Part shown: piece by piece, positions 1 through 8,747 of the stretch
Position numbering within the stretch: position 1 is the first letter of the stretch
Layout: each line of letters begins with the position of its first letter
Source of the DNA: Bacteroidales bacterium
GTDB lineage: Bacteria; Bacteroidota; Bacteroidia; Bacteroidales; UBA932
Assembly: GCA_016290385.1 (NCBI GenBank)
Contig: JAEETO010000005.1
Coordinates: 1-55,239 of the forward strand
DNA length: 55,239 nucleotides
Direction of reading: 5' to 3'
Position numbers and translations under genes: made by a program
The notes under the pieces: model-generated
The model's input: only the letters and a program-made list of their open reading frames with translations
The model's database searches: none
What the model was told of the DNA's origin: nothing

Positions 1-46
1 TCTATTATTATTACCGCTACCGATCCAGCCAACCCTAGCCTCCCGC

Positions 47-1510
47 ATGAAACGATTGACGATACTCCTCCTGGCCCTGTTTGCGCTGGCGGCCTGTCAT
101 CCGGAAGCGCACAATGCCGTTTCCGCCAGCGCGCTGCCCGACATCTATCCCGATTATGTCGGCGTGACCGTGCCCGCCACCATCGCACCGCTCGATTTCA
201 CGATCAAAGGCGCACAGGCACTTGACGTACTGCTGACCGCAGCCGACGGAACGGAACTCCGCAGCCGTGAAAAAGGTGCCACGCATTTCAGCGAGGGCAA
301 GTGGAAGCAGTTGCTGCGGAAGAGCGTGAATGATTCAATCCGGGTGAGTGTCAGCGCTTTGCAAGATGGAAAATGGACGCGCTACGCTACGTTTTCCATC
401 TATGTTTCACCCGACAGCATCGATTATGGCCTGACCTACCGCCTGCTGGAACCGGGCTATGAAATCTACAGCAAGATGGGCATTTACGAGCGGGAGCTCG
501 CCTCGTTCAAGCAGCAGGCGCTCATCGAGAACACCCGCTTTGACGGTTGCGTGAACTGCCACGCCTACAACCACACCGACCCTTCTGCCATGACCCTGCA
601 CATCCGTGGCAGCCATGGCGCCACACTTCTGCTGAAAGAAGGCGACATCACAGCCTATGAGACGCGCACCGACAGTACGCTGGGCTTCTGCGTCTATCCC
701 TATTGGCATCCTTCCGGAAAATATATCGCCTTCTCCACCAACAACACCCGCCAGGGCTTCCACGTGCAACCCGACAAAATCATCGAGGTGTTCGACCTGG
801 ATTCCGACCTGCAGGTCTATGATGTGGAACGCAATGAACTGATCACCGCACCGCAGGTAAAGCAGGCCGACATTTGGGAAACTTTTCCGGCTTTCTCGCC
901 GGACGGAAAAACCCTCTATTTCACTGCAGCCGCAAAAGTGGCGATTCCCGGCGAACTGCCCAATTCCCGTTACAACCTCATGAAGGTGAGCTTCGATCCT
1001 GAAACCGGCACGATCGGGAAGGACGTGGAATTGCTGATCGACGCGGCTTCTGAGGGAGGAAGCATCTGTTTCCCGAAGCCTTCTTTCGACGGTCGTTACC
1101 TGATGTACACCCTTTGTGATTACGGCACCTTCTCCATCTGGCACCACGAATCCGACCTGTGGCTGCTGGATCTGCAGACCGGAGCGCGCCGCCCGCTGAA
1201 CGAAGTCAACAGCGCCGACACCGACAGCTACCACAACTGGAGTTCCAACTCCCGCTGGTTCGTGTTCTCGAGCCGTCGTGACGACGGGCTCTTCACGCGC
1301 CTGTACATCGCCCATATCGACGAAAACGGCGTTGCCGGCAAACCCTTCATGCTGCCGCAGCGCGATCCGGCAGACTACTACAGCGAGCTCTTTTTCTCCT
1401 ACAATGTTCCCGAATTCATCAGCGGCCCCGTCCCCTTCAACAGCATCCGCGCCCAGCAGGCCATCAATGCCCCTGGGCGCGTACCCTTCGGCTTCCGCTG
1501 GTCCGATTAG
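47..1510 (+). CDS. PD40/TolB-like beta-propeller lipoprotein with a CxxCH haem motif
   Basis: 487 residues. The N-terminus is a lipoprotein signal ending in the lipobox LAAC (Cys17), so the protein is probably anchored in the periplasm or on the outer membrane. A single CxxCH motif at residues 168-172 (CVNCH) would bind one covalent c-type haem. The second half has repeated blades of the PD40/TolB type, such as YWHPSGKYIAFSTN, AFSPDGKTLYFTA and KPSFDGRYLMYT. Similar proteins in Bacteroidetes are annotated as cytochrome c or TolB-like proteins; the physiological role is not established. The stop codon TAG ends one base into the GTG where the downstream carbonic anhydrase frame opens. Substrate and redox partner cannot be read from the sequence. 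Confidence 0.8.
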   Translation: MKRLTILLLALFALAACHPEAHNAVSASALPDIYPDYVGVTVPATIAPLDFTIKGAQALDVLLTAADGTELRSREKGATHFSEGKWKQLLRKSVNDSIRVSVSALQDGKWTRYATFSIYVSPDSIDYGLTYRLLEPGYEIYSKMGIYERELASFKQQALIENTRFDGCVNCHAYNHTDPSAMTLHIRGSHGATLLLKEGDITAYETRTDSTLGFCVYPYWHPSGKYIAFSTNNTRQGFHVQPDKIIEVFDLDSDLQVYDVERNELITAPQVKQADIWETFPAFSPDGKTLYFTAAAKVAIPGELPNSRYNLMKVSFDPETGTIGKDVELLIDAASEGGSICFPKPSFDGRYLMYTLCDYGTFSIWHHESDLWLLDLQTGARRPLNEVNSADTDSYHNWSSNSRWFVFSSRRDDGLFTRLYIAHIDENGVAGKPFMLPQRDPADYYSELFFSYNVPEFISGPVPFNSIRAQQAINAPGRVPFGFRWSD

Positions 1511-1533
1511 TGTCCCTGCAATCTTCCTTTCCC

Positions 1534-2070
1534 ATGATAGACGACATCCTTCAGTACAACAAGCAGTTCGTGGCGGAAAAAGGCTACGAGTCCCTCATCA
1601 CCGATAAATATCCCGCCAAGAAACTGGCCGTGCTGACCTGCATGGACACGCGGCTGACGGAGCTGCTGCCGCGGGCGTTGGGCCTGCGGAACGGCGACGC
1701 CAAAATCATCAAAAACGCCGGCGGACTCATCCTGTCGGAGACGGATTCAGCCATCCGCTCGCTGCTCGTGGGCATCTACGAGTTGGGTGTCAAGGAAGTG
1801 ATGGTGATCCATCATACAGGTTGCGGTGCCTGCCACATGAGTTACGATGCGTTCAAGCCTCACATGCTGAAATATGGCATTCCGGAATCAGTCCTTGCTG
1901 CGTGGCAGAAAAAAGGCATCGTCCGATGGCTGGACGGCTTCCACGACACGGAGGCTTCCGTACGCAGGACCGTAGAGGCCATCGTCAGCCATCCGCTCGT
2001 CCCGAGAGATATCGTCGTGCGCGGCTTCATCATCGATTCGGTAACGGGAGAACTGACTGAAATCCATTAA
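1534..2070 (+). CDS. beta-class carbonic anhydrase
   Basis: 178 residues from the chosen ATG at 1534. It interconverts carbon dioxide and bicarbonate in the cytoplasm. The zinc-ligand pattern of beta carbonic anhydrases is complete: Cys36 and Asp38 with Arg40 in CMDTR, and His94 and Cys97 in HHTGC. The frame can be opened upstream at a GTG (1510), which overlaps the previous stop, but the added residues SLQSSFP are not conserved in the family, so the ATG is preferred. It lies between a lipoprotein gene and a GH92 gene with very short gaps, so all three may share a transcript; no functional link is obvious. The length is typical of the short bacterial (YbcF-like) beta carbonic anhydrases. Confidence 0.9.
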   Translation: MIDDILQYNKQFVAEKGYESLITDKYPAKKLAVLTCMDTRLTELLPRALGLRNGDAKIIKNAGGLILSETDSAIRSLLVGIYELGVKEVMVIHHTGCGACHMSYDAFKPHMLKYGIPESVLAAWQKKGIVRWLDGFHDTEASVRRTVEAIVSHPLVPRDIVVRGFIIDSVTGELTEIH

Positions 2071-2073
2071 TTT

Positions 2074-4413
2074 ATGAAGAGATTCGCTTTGCCGCTGCTT
2101 GGCATGCTGGCAGCATTGTCGCTGTCCGTTCCAGCCTTCGCACAGGTCTCGAAATATGTCAATCCGATGATCGGGACCACGGGCATGGGGCACTGTTTCC
2201 CGGGCGCCTGCGCACCCTTCGGCGCCGTGCAGCTTTCGCCCGACACGGATACCATCCCCCACAATGTGAACGGGAAATACCAGGCGCGCGTCTATGATTA
2301 TTGCGCCGGCTATCAGTATACGGACAACACCATCGTGGGCTTCAGCCATACACACCTCAGCGGCACGGGCCATTCCGATCTGGGCGACATCCTGCTCATG
2401 CCGCAGACCGGCGCGCTGCAACTGAATCCCGGCACGGCCGGGGATCCCGACAGCGGCTACCGGCAACGATTCAGCCACGAAACGGAGCATGCTGAGCCGG
2501 GCTATTACGAAGTGACGCTGTCGGACAGTGGTGTCCGTGCCCGGCTTACCGCGACGCAGCGGGTCGGCGTGCATCACTACACCTTCCCGGAAGGCAGCCC
2601 GCAGCGGCTGGTCATGGACCTGCTGCACGGCATTTACAACTACGACGGCAAAGTGCTCTGGTCGCGCATCCGGGTACTCAGCGACAGCTTGCTGGTCGGC
2701 TACCGGATCACGGACGGCTGGTCGCGCGGCAACTATACCTATTTTGCCGTTTCCTTCTCCAAACCCGTTGTCAATTATGGCTATGCCGACCGGAAAAACC
2801 CGGCTTACCGGGGCTTCTGGCGCAAGTTCGACATCCACCACAACTTCCCGGACATTGCCGGGCGCGCCGTCACGGCCTATTTTGAATTCGACGGTTCCTG
2901 CCCCGACCTGGAGGTGAAAGTCGCCCTATCGGGCGTCTCGGAGGAGGGCGCTTTGAAAAACCTGGCCGCCGAAGCTGGCGGGAAATCGTTCGAGCAGGTC
3001 CGGCGCGAGACGGCGCAGGCATGGGAACGCGAACTTGGCGTAGTGGCGTGCGAAGGCTCGGAAGACCAGAAGGCGAGCCTCTATACCGCTTTGTATCACA
3101 CGATGATCAATCCGTCCGTTTACATGGACGTGGACGGGCGCTACCGCGGCGTTGACGGGGAAATCCATCAGGCCGAAGGTTTTACGAACTATACGGTGTT
3201 CTCTGTCTGGGACACCTACCGGGCCGAGCATCCGCTGCTGGGCCTGCTCAAGACCGGCCGCAACACCGACATGGTCCGCTCCATGCTGGCGCACTGGCAG
3301 GAGAATCCCGTGGGAATGCTGCCTGTGTGGAGCCTGATGGGTAACGAAGGCTGGTGCATGACGGGCTATCATGCCGTCAGCGTGGTGGCAGACGCCCTCG
3401 TCAAGGGCGCCGCGATCGACCCGGATGAGGCCTTCGCCGCCATGGTAGCCACGGCCGACTGCCCGTACTGGCCTTCCCAGCAGGATTACATCCGGTACGG
3501 CTACGCGCCTTTCGACAATGACGGCACGGCGGCTTCCAATACGCTGGAATACAGTTTCGACGACTGGAGCATCTGCCATGCGGCACAGGTTCTGGGACGG
3601 GAAGACATCGCGGCAGCTTTCCTGGATCGCGCGCGCTCCTATCAGAATACTTTCGACCCTTCCAGCGGCTTCGCCTCGCCCCGCTACAAGGACGGCCATT
3701 TCAAGGCGGACATGGATCCCCTGCAGACCTCCGGCGAAGGATTCATCGAGGGAAACTCCTGGAACTTCTCCTTCCATGTTCCCCAGGATCCCCGCGGGCT
3801 GATGGACTGCATGGGCGGCGAGAAAGTGTTCCGGGAGCGGCTCGACGCGCTCTTTGACATGGACCTGCCCGAGAAGTATTACGAAGACAATGAGGACATT
3901 ACGGCCGACTGCCTGATCGGCGGCTATGTGCACGGAAACGAGCCCAGCCACCACATCCCCTATCTCTATGCCTGGACCACGCAGCCCTGGAAGGTGCAGG
4001 ACCGCATCCGCACCATCCTCGACAGGATGTACCGCAACGACATCCGCGGCCTGGGCGGGAACGACGACTGCGGGCAGATGTCCGCCTGGTACATCTTCTC
4101 CGTGATGGGCTTCTATCCCGTGGCACCGGGCTGCGACCAGTACGTGCTCGGAGCGCCGTACCTGCCATACATGAAAGTGACGCTGGAAAACGGGAACACC
4201 ATCGAGATCAAGGCGCCGGGCGTCAGCGACCGCAAACGCTACGTACACAGCGTCCGCCTCAACGGGAAGCCGATCTCCCGCCTCTATCTGACTCACGAAG
4301 AATTGATGCAGGGTTGCACCCTCGAATTTGACATGAGCGAGCGCCCGAACCGCAAGCGCGGTCTCTCTCCCGCCGACAAACCCTATTCCCTGACCCCAAT
4401 ATCTTTGCGCTGA
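2074..4413 (+). CDS. GH92 family alpha-mannosidase, secreted
   Basis: 779 residues with a Sec signal peptide ending near AFAQ. The mature protein starts with VNPMIGTTGMGHCFPGA, the hallmark of glycoside hydrolase family 92. The C-terminal (alpha/alpha)6 half has the family's conserved blocks: GNEPSHHIPYLY, which contains the candidate general acid glutamate, and GNDDCGQMSAWYIFS. GH92 enzymes are calcium-dependent exo-alpha-mannosidases that trim N-glycans or yeast mannan; linkage specificity cannot be assigned here. There is no lipobox, so the protein is probably periplasmic. It follows the carbonic anhydrase by 3 bases. No other glycan-degrading gene sits next to it; the GH3/CE1 cluster is 33 kb away. 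Confidence 0.93.
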   Translation: MKRFALPLLGMLAALSLSVPAFAQVSKYVNPMIGTTGMGHCFPGACAPFGAVQLSPDTDTIPHNVNGKYQARVYDYCAGYQYTDNTIVGFSHTHLSGTGHSDLGDILLMPQTGALQLNPGTAGDPDSGYRQRFSHETEHAEPGYYEVTLSDSGVRARLTATQRVGVHHYTFPEGSPQRLVMDLLHGIYNYDGKVLWSRIRVLSDSLLVGYRITDGWSRGNYTYFAVSFSKPVVNYGYADRKNPAYRGFWRKFDIHHNFPDIAGRAVTAYFEFDGSCPDLEVKVALSGVSEEGALKNLAAEAGGKSFEQVRRETAQAWERELGVVACEGSEDQKASLYTALYHTMINPSVYMDVDGRYRGVDGEIHQAEGFTNYTVFSVWDTYRAEHPLLGLLKTGRNTDMVRSMLAHWQENPVGMLPVWSLMGNEGWCMTGYHAVSVVADALVKGAAIDPDEAFAAMVATADCPYWPSQQDYIRYGYAPFDNDGTAASNTLEYSFDDWSICHAAQVLGREDIAAAFLDRARSYQNTFDPSSGFASPRYKDGHFKADMDPLQTSGEGFIEGNSWNFSFHVPQDPRGLMDCMGGEKVFRERLDALFDMDLPEKYYEDNEDITADCLIGGYVHGNEPSHHIPYLYAWTTQPWKVQDRIRTILDRMYRNDIRGLGGNDDCGQMSAWYIFSVMGFYPVAPGCDQYVLGAPYLPYMKVTLENGNTIEIKAPGVSDRKRYVHSVRLNGKPISRLYLTHEELMQGCTLEFDMSERPNRKRGLSPADKPYSLTPISLR

Positions 4414-4425
4414 TTGTCCTTGAGA

Positions 4426-5502
4426 ATGAGAATTCTGCTTGCATTCGTCCTGGTGTTGCTGCTGGCGGGCTATGTCTGCTGGCATCTGGTGCGGATTACG
4501 CCGTGGGGATGGGTGGCCAAAGTGGTGGTGGCAGGCTTGTTCCTGCTCTGGATGGCCAGTTCATTCAGTACGTTCGTCCTTTCCGAGCGGCTGCCTGTCC
4601 GTTGGGCGACGCGGTTGAATGAGGTGGGACATCCGTGGATGATTGCTTTCCTGTATCTGCTGATTCTCTTCCTTGTGGCCGATGTGGCATCGCTTTGCCG
4701 CATTCTGCCGAAATCGCTCACACAAGACAGTACGGCAGGATTCTGCTCTGTCATCGGATTGATCACCGTCCTGCTTTTGGCCGGTCATTTCCATTACAAG
4801 CACAAATACCGGGAAGTCCTCACCCTCCAAACGGAAAAAGCGCTGGAGAAGCCCTTGACCATCGTGCTGGCCAGCGATCTTCATCTCGGCTATCACAACG
4901 GCAAGCCGGAATTGAATCGTTGGATCGACCTGATCAATGCGGAAAATCCGGATCTGGTGCTCATTGCCGGAGACCTGATCGATTTCCGGCTGAGGCCCGT
5001 ACTGGAAGGGAACCTTGCCGAAGCCTTTCACCGGCTCCAAGCCCCGGTCTGGACGGTTCCGGGCAACCACGACTACTATGACGACTTTGAAAAAGCCTCG
5101 GATTTCTTCCGGGAAGCCGGAATCCGGCTACTTCGGGATACAGTCGTGGATTTTTCCGGCATCCGCATCATCGGACGTGACGACCGGTCGCAAGCCGGGC
5201 GAAAGCCGCTTTCAGCGCTGGCAGATACAACGGGTGCGTTTACCCTCCTGCTGGACCATCAGCCCTATAATCTGGATGAAACTGAAGCCGCCGGCATTGA
5301 TTTCCAGTTCAGCGGCCACACGCACCGCGGACAGGTCTGGCCCATCACATGGATTATAGATTCCATGTATGAAAAATCCTGGGGCCATCTTACGCGGGGC
5401 GGAACACACTATTACGTCACTTCCGGTCTGGGCATCTGGGGTCCGACCATCCGCATCGGCACCCGTTCGGAGTACATGGTCCTGAAACTCGTTTCCCAAT
5501 AA
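4426..5502 (+). CDS. membrane-anchored calcineurin-like metallophosphoesterase
   Basis: 358 residues from the ATG at 4426; a TTG at 4414 directly after the GH92 stop is possible but adds only four residues. The first 125 residues contain three to four hydrophobic helices. The rest is a metallophosphoesterase domain with the canonical dimetal motifs ASDLHLG, AGDLID, GNHDYY and SGHTHRGQ. The architecture matches the YkuE/YaeI-type phosphoesterases; substrates of these enzymes are often unknown (some act on lipid pyrophosphates). Topology suggests a catalytic domain attached to the inner membrane. It is likely co-transcribed with the upstream GH92 gene because of the 12-base gap. Confidence 0.88.
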   Translation: MRILLAFVLVLLLAGYVCWHLVRITPWGWVAKVVVAGLFLLWMASSFSTFVLSERLPVRWATRLNEVGHPWMIAFLYLLILFLVADVASLCRILPKSLTQDSTAGFCSVIGLITVLLLAGHFHYKHKYREVLTLQTEKALEKPLTIVLASDLHLGYHNGKPELNRWIDLINAENPDLVLIAGDLIDFRLRPVLEGNLAEAFHRLQAPVWTVPGNHDYYDDFEKASDFFREAGIRLLRDTVVDFSGIRIIGRDDRSQAGRKPLSALADTTGAFTLLLDHQPYNLDETEAAGIDFQFSGHTHRGQVWPITWIIDSMYEKSWGHLTRGGTHYYVTSGLGIWGPTIRIGTRSEYMVLKLVSQ

Positions 5503-5529
5503 GAAATCCATTTATTTTTAAATAAATCC

Positions 5530-6156
5530 ATGAAACGCTCCTTTTTCATCATCCTGCTGGCGGCCCTGCTTTTCCCGGGCTGCAACTGCAAATCCCAGGA
5601 ATGCGCGCCTTCGGCCCTGGATGTCATCATGACCCGGACCAGCATCCGCAATTTTACCGGTGAACCTGTCGCCAAAGAACAACTGGAGACCATCCTGAAA
5701 GCCGGCATGGCCGCACCGACCGCCATGAACGGCCAACCCTGGCGCTTCGTCGTCGTTACCGACAAGGACAAGATCGCGAGCGTGTTCGGTGCAGGCCCGC
5801 GCAGCGGCATGTTCACGACCGCCGGCGCCGTCATCGTGGTCTGCGGCCAGACGACCGCAATGCGCAAACCCTTCGGCCAGCCCGACGGTCCCGAAACCGA
5901 ACAGCCCAACATGTTCTGGTACGAAGACTGCTCCGCAGCCGCTGAAAACATCCTGCTGGCAGCTCATGCCCTCGGCCTCGGCGCCGTCTGGACAGCCGGC
6001 TATCCGGCCCAGGAGCGGATCGCTCCCATCGCCGCCGCCCTCGGCATCCCGGAGAAAGTAGTGCCCCTCTGCATCATCCCTGTCGGCGTCCCGGCCGAAA
6101 ACCCGGCTCCCAAGGACAAATGGAAACCGGAGAACATCCACTGGGAGCAGTGGTAA
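5530..6156 (+). CDS. nitroreductase-family flavoprotein with lipoprotein signal
   Basis: 208 residues. The core is an FMN-dependent nitroreductase fold: TRTSIRNFTGEPV near the N-terminus (FMN phosphate-binding Arg-Ser-x-Arg type motif), AAPTAMNGQPWRFVVV, and the late segment ALGLGAVWTAGY. It would reduce quinone-like or nitro compounds using NAD(P)H. It is unusual in having a lipobox-like signal (LLFPGC) in front of the enzyme, implying export and lipid anchoring, which is seen in some Bacteroidetes nitroreductases. An AT-rich stretch with TATTTTTA at 5513-5520 lies just upstream of the ATG and may be a promoter -7 element. A small gene overlaps its stop codon. Confidence 0.85.
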   Translation: MKRSFFIILLAALLFPGCNCKSQECAPSALDVIMTRTSIRNFTGEPVAKEQLETILKAGMAAPTAMNGQPWRFVVVTDKDKIASVFGAGPRSGMFTTAGAVIVVCGQTTAMRKPFGQPDGPETEQPNMFWYEDCSAAAENILLAAHALGLGAVWTAGYPAQERIAPIAAALGIPEKVVPLCIIPVGVPAENPAPKDKWKPENIHWEQW

Positions 6157-6356
6157 GCCGGGTCCTGTACACGGGCGGCAACATGCAGGAAGTCAAGCAG
6201 CTCTGTGGAGACAAGCTGCTTGCTCCCTACTTCTGCATGGGCTTCTCCATTCTGTCGATCCTGACGGACGACGGCATCGTGACGATCGATGAAGGCGATA
6301 CCGTCGTCCGTGACGACGACGGCCGCCTTCATGTAGAGAAATGGATCCGGTCCTAG
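6150..6356 (+). CDS. small protein, possible phage-type accessory fold, overlaps nitroreductase
   Basis: About 68 residues if translation starts at the GTG at 6150, which overlaps the nitroreductase stop by 7 bases. An internal ATG at 6183-6186 would give a shorter form. The sequence (VLYTGGNMQEVKQLCG at the start, then ILTDDGIVTIDEGDTVVRD) resembles small phage or accessory proteins that begin with a (Y)TG-x-N-x-x-E segment and contain an EGD(T/Y)(V/I)x(R/K) turn. I do not know a function for these. It is followed directly by the first 110-bp palindromic element. Confidence 0.5.
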   Translation: MVSRVLYTGGNMQEVKQLCGDKLLAPYFCMGFSILSILTDDGIVTIDEGDTVVRDDDGRLHVEKWIRS

Positions 6357-6373
6357 CTGCCCCGGCCGGAAAG

Positions 6374-6483
6374 CCGTGGCATTTACCTATCTGGATTTCA
6401 GCGTTTTATGCAAAATCGGTTGCGCATTTTGACGCAACCGATTTCATTTAAAGAACTATATGTCAGTGGGTTATCTGCCACGG
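6374..6483. repeat. 110-bp palindromic element, copy 1 (RAYT-associated type)
   Basis: The element has outer arms CCGTGGCA (6374-6381) and TGCCACGG (6476-6483), and inner arms AAATCGGTTGCG (6413-6424) and CGCAACCGATTT (6433-6444) around an 8-base loop. Both palindromes share the same centre (6428.5). The sequence between the arms is AT-rich and only partly paired. It sits between the small gene ending at 6356 and the promoter of the deoxyribosyltransferase-like gene. Copies 2 and 3, of identical length, flank the transposase gene downstream. Confidence 0.9.
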
Positions 6484-6505
6484 ATCTTTTCAACGGAAAA
6501 AATCG

Positions 6506-6513
6506 TATCTTTG
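6506..6513 (+). promoter_or_regulatory. Bacteroidetes -7 element (TATCTTTG)
   Basis: TATCTTTG matches TAnnTTTG exactly and lies 21 bases upstream of the ATG at 6535. No clear TTTG is found at -33. The palindromic element ends 22 bases before it, so the element borders the -33 region. Confidence 0.55.
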
Positions 6514-6534
6514 TCCATCACAAGAAGAACGTTC

Positions 6535-6957
6535 ATGGCAAAAGTCTATGTCGCCTCCAGTTGGCGGAATCCCTATCAACCTGCGGTTGTTGCGCAATTG
6601 CGTGCGGCGGGGCACGAAGTATATGATTTCCGCGATCCGGAAGAGAATCCCGGTGGATTCCACTGGGCGGATGTTGACCATCACTGGCAGGAGTGGTCGC
6701 CCCGTGAGTACATCGACCATCTGGAGCATCCGGTGGCTGAGAAAGGCTTCGGCGCCGATTTGCGGGCGATGGAGTGGGCAGAATGCTGTGTTCTCGTCTT
6801 GCCCTGCGGCCGCAGCGCCCACACTGAGGCCGGCTGGTTCGCCGGCCGCGGCCTGAAGACCATCGTCTACATTCCTGAGAAACAGGAGCCGGAATTGATG
6901 TACAAACTTTTCGACGCCGTCGTCGACTCCATCGATGGCATTCTGAATCTTCTGTAA
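6535..6957 (+). CDS. nucleoside 2-deoxyribosyltransferase-like protein
   Basis: 140 residues from the ATG at 6535; the frame is open further upstream, but that part would overlap the promoter and the palindromic element. The start MAKVYVASSWRNPYQ, the central GADLRAMEWAECCVLVLP and the motif GRSAHTEAGW are typical of small proteins of the nucleoside 2-deoxyribosyltransferase superfamily, the glutamate in HTEAGW being the expected nucleophile. True members exchange bases on deoxyribonucleosides; more distant members hydrolyse nucleotides, so activity should be checked. The gene lies 10 bases upstream of psuK, which supports a role in nucleoside salvage or turnover. Confidence 0.75.
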   Translation: MAKVYVASSWRNPYQPAVVAQLRAAGHEVYDFRDPEENPGGFHWADVDHHWQEWSPREYIDHLEHPVAEKGFGADLRAMEWAECCVLVLPCGRSAHTEAGWFAGRGLKTIVYIPEKQEPELMYKLFDAVVDSIDGILNLL

Positions 6958-6967
6958 ATTTGAAATT

Positions 6968-7819
6968 ATGAAAGTTTGTGTCATCGGCGGGGCCAATGTG
7001 GATATCACGGCCACTTCAAGGAATCATTTCATTGCGCGGGATTCAAATCCCGGCACGGTGCGACTTTCGTTTGGCGGCGTAGGGCGCAATATTGCGCACA
7101 ACCTGGCGTTGCTGGGCGACAACGTTTGCTTCGTCACGCGTTTTGGCGGCGACGCCTTCGGGCAGATGCTGCAGGTTTCCTGTCGGGAGATCGGGATGGA
7201 CATCTCGCTCTGTGAGGCCTGTCCCACCTTGCCCAGCGCCTGTTTCGCCAGCATCAACGACAGCAATGGCGAAATGCTGGGCGGCGTGGCAGATATGGTC
7301 GTGACTGAAAGCATCTCGACCGGCTGGCTGACCGAACGGATCGATGCCATCAACAAGGCCGACGCCATAGTGGCTGATACGAATCTTCTGCCCGGAACGC
7401 TCGCCTGGCTCATCGACCATGTGACAGCCCCTCTTTACATCGATGCCGTCTCCGGGCCCAAGGCTGTCCGCCTGGTAGAAGCACTGAATTTAAGCGAGTC
7501 TAAACGTTTATTCTCGTTTAAATGCAATGCGCTGGAGTCACAGACGCTCTCCGGTGTGAACCTTTTTACGCGGCGCTATGTCACGCGAGGCGCTGAAGGA
7601 CTTGAAGTGACGGCTGGCGGCCGGACATCTCTGTTTCCAGCCCTCCCATGCACAGTCCGCAACGCCACGGGCGGCGGCGATGCGCTGCTGGCAGGCATCG
7701 TCCACGCCGGCCCCGATGCCTCCGTGGAAGAAGCTGCGCGTATCGGCCTTTTGTGCGCCCGTTGCGCGGTAGAAGCCGACGAGGCTGTCAATGAACAATT
7801 GAAGTATCTCCCATTATGA
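6968..7819 (+). CDS. psuK: pseudouridine kinase (PfkB family)
   Basis: 283 residues. PfkB carbohydrate kinase fold: N-terminal VIGGANVDI and GGVGRNIAHNLALLG, and the C-terminal ATP/anion-hole signature NATGGGDALLAGI, with the catalytic Asp in GGGD. The specific assignment to pseudouridine kinase comes from the next gene: the stop overlaps the start of a pseudouridine-5'-phosphate glycosidase by 4 bases (ATGA), the classic psuK-psuG arrangement. PsuK phosphorylates pseudouridine so that PsuG can split it to uracil and ribose 5-phosphate. Without the neighbour only 'PfkB kinase' could be claimed. Confidence 0.87.
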   Translation: MKVCVIGGANVDITATSRNHFIARDSNPGTVRLSFGGVGRNIAHNLALLGDNVCFVTRFGGDAFGQMLQVSCREIGMDISLCEACPTLPSACFASINDSNGEMLGGVADMVVTESISTGWLTERIDAINKADAIVADTNLLPGTLAWLIDHVTAPLYIDAVSGPKAVRLVEALNLSESKRLFSFKCNALESQTLSGVNLFTRRYVTRGAEGLEVTAGGRTSLFPALPCTVRNATGGGDALLAGIVHAGPDASVEEAARIGLLCARCAVEADEAVNEQLKYLPL

Positions 7820-8730
7820 AAGAATATCTGGAACTCTCCCCGGCCGTAAAGGCCGCCATGATGGCCGGCGAACCGGTCGTCGCTCTGGAATCTACCATCA
7901 TTTCCCACGGTATGCCTTATCCGCAGAACGTAGAAACGGCCCTGCGGGTGGAAGAGGCCATACGCGAATCCGGTGCCGTCCCGGCTACTATTGCCATCAT
8001 CGGCGGCCGCCTCAAGGCTGGCCTGACGGCCGATGAAATCGAATATCTCGGAAAAAAAGGACCGGCCGTCACCAAAGCCTCGCGCCGCGACCTCCCCGTA
8101 CTGGTCGCCCGCGGCGCCGACGGCGCCACCACCGTGGCTACTACGATGATTATCGCGCATCTGGCTGGTATCCGAGTCTTTGCCACAGGCGGTATCGGCG
8201 GCGTCCATCGCGGCGCAGAAACTACGATGGACATTTCGGCTGATCTGGAAGAACTCGGCCGGACGCCCGTGATGGTCGTCTGTGCCGGTGCCAAGGCCAT
8301 CCTCGACCTGGGCCTGACGCTGGAATATCTGGAAACCAAGGGCGTACCCGTCATCGGCTTTGGAACCGAAGAACTGCCGGCGTTTTATACCCGGACCAGC
8401 GGCTTCAAGGTTGATTACAGGATTGACACACCGGAAGAACTCGCCGCGGCCTTCCGTGCCCAGCAGGAAATGGGCCTGGGCGGTGGCATGCTTGTCACCA
8501 ACCCGATTCCGGAGGAATATTCCATGGATCCGGCCCGCATCAATGCGGCCATCGACCAGGCTGTCGCCGACTCCCGTCGCCTGGGCATTCACGGCAAAGA
8601 AGTTACGCCTTATCTGCTCGCCCGTGTAAAAGAACTCACCGGCGGTGACTCCCTGGACGCAAACATCCAGCTCGTCCTGAACAACGCCCGCCTGGCAGCC
8701 CGCACCGCGAAGGAGTTATTTCTCCGCTAG
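7816..8730 (+). CDS. psuG: pseudouridine-5'-phosphate glycosidase
   Basis: 304 residues, the usual family length. PsuG cleaves (reversibly) the C-C glycosidic bond of pseudouridine 5'-phosphate to uracil and ribose 5-phosphate. Conserved blocks visible: VALESTIISHGMPYPQN with Glu25, VTKASRRDLP and CAGAKAILDLGLTLEYLET with the two lysines expected for ring opening and Schiff-base formation, and ATGGIGGVHRGAE. Translationally coupled to psuK by ATGA overlap. The gene ends 17 bases before palindromic element copy 2, whose central hairpin followed by a T-run could act as its terminator. Confidence 0.95.
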   Translation: MKEYLELSPAVKAAMMAGEPVVALESTIISHGMPYPQNVETALRVEEAIRESGAVPATIAIIGGRLKAGLTADEIEYLGKKGPAVTKASRRDLPVLVARGADGATTVATTMIIAHLAGIRVFATGGIGGVHRGAETTMDISADLEELGRTPVMVVCAGAKAILDLGLTLEYLETKGVPVIGFGTEELPAFYTRTSGFKVDYRIDTPEELAAAFRAQQEMGLGGGMLVTNPIPEEYSMDPARINAAIDQAVADSRRLGIHGKEVTPYLLARVKELTGGDSLDANIQLVLNNARLAARTAKELFLR

Positions 8731-8747
8731 ACATCAGCGAGAAACTA

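Noticed and set aside
7030-7060. tRNA T-arm-like palindrome (GGGATTCAAATCCC)
   Set aside because: It is inside psuK codons, and no acceptor stem, anticodon arm or D arm could be fitted around it.
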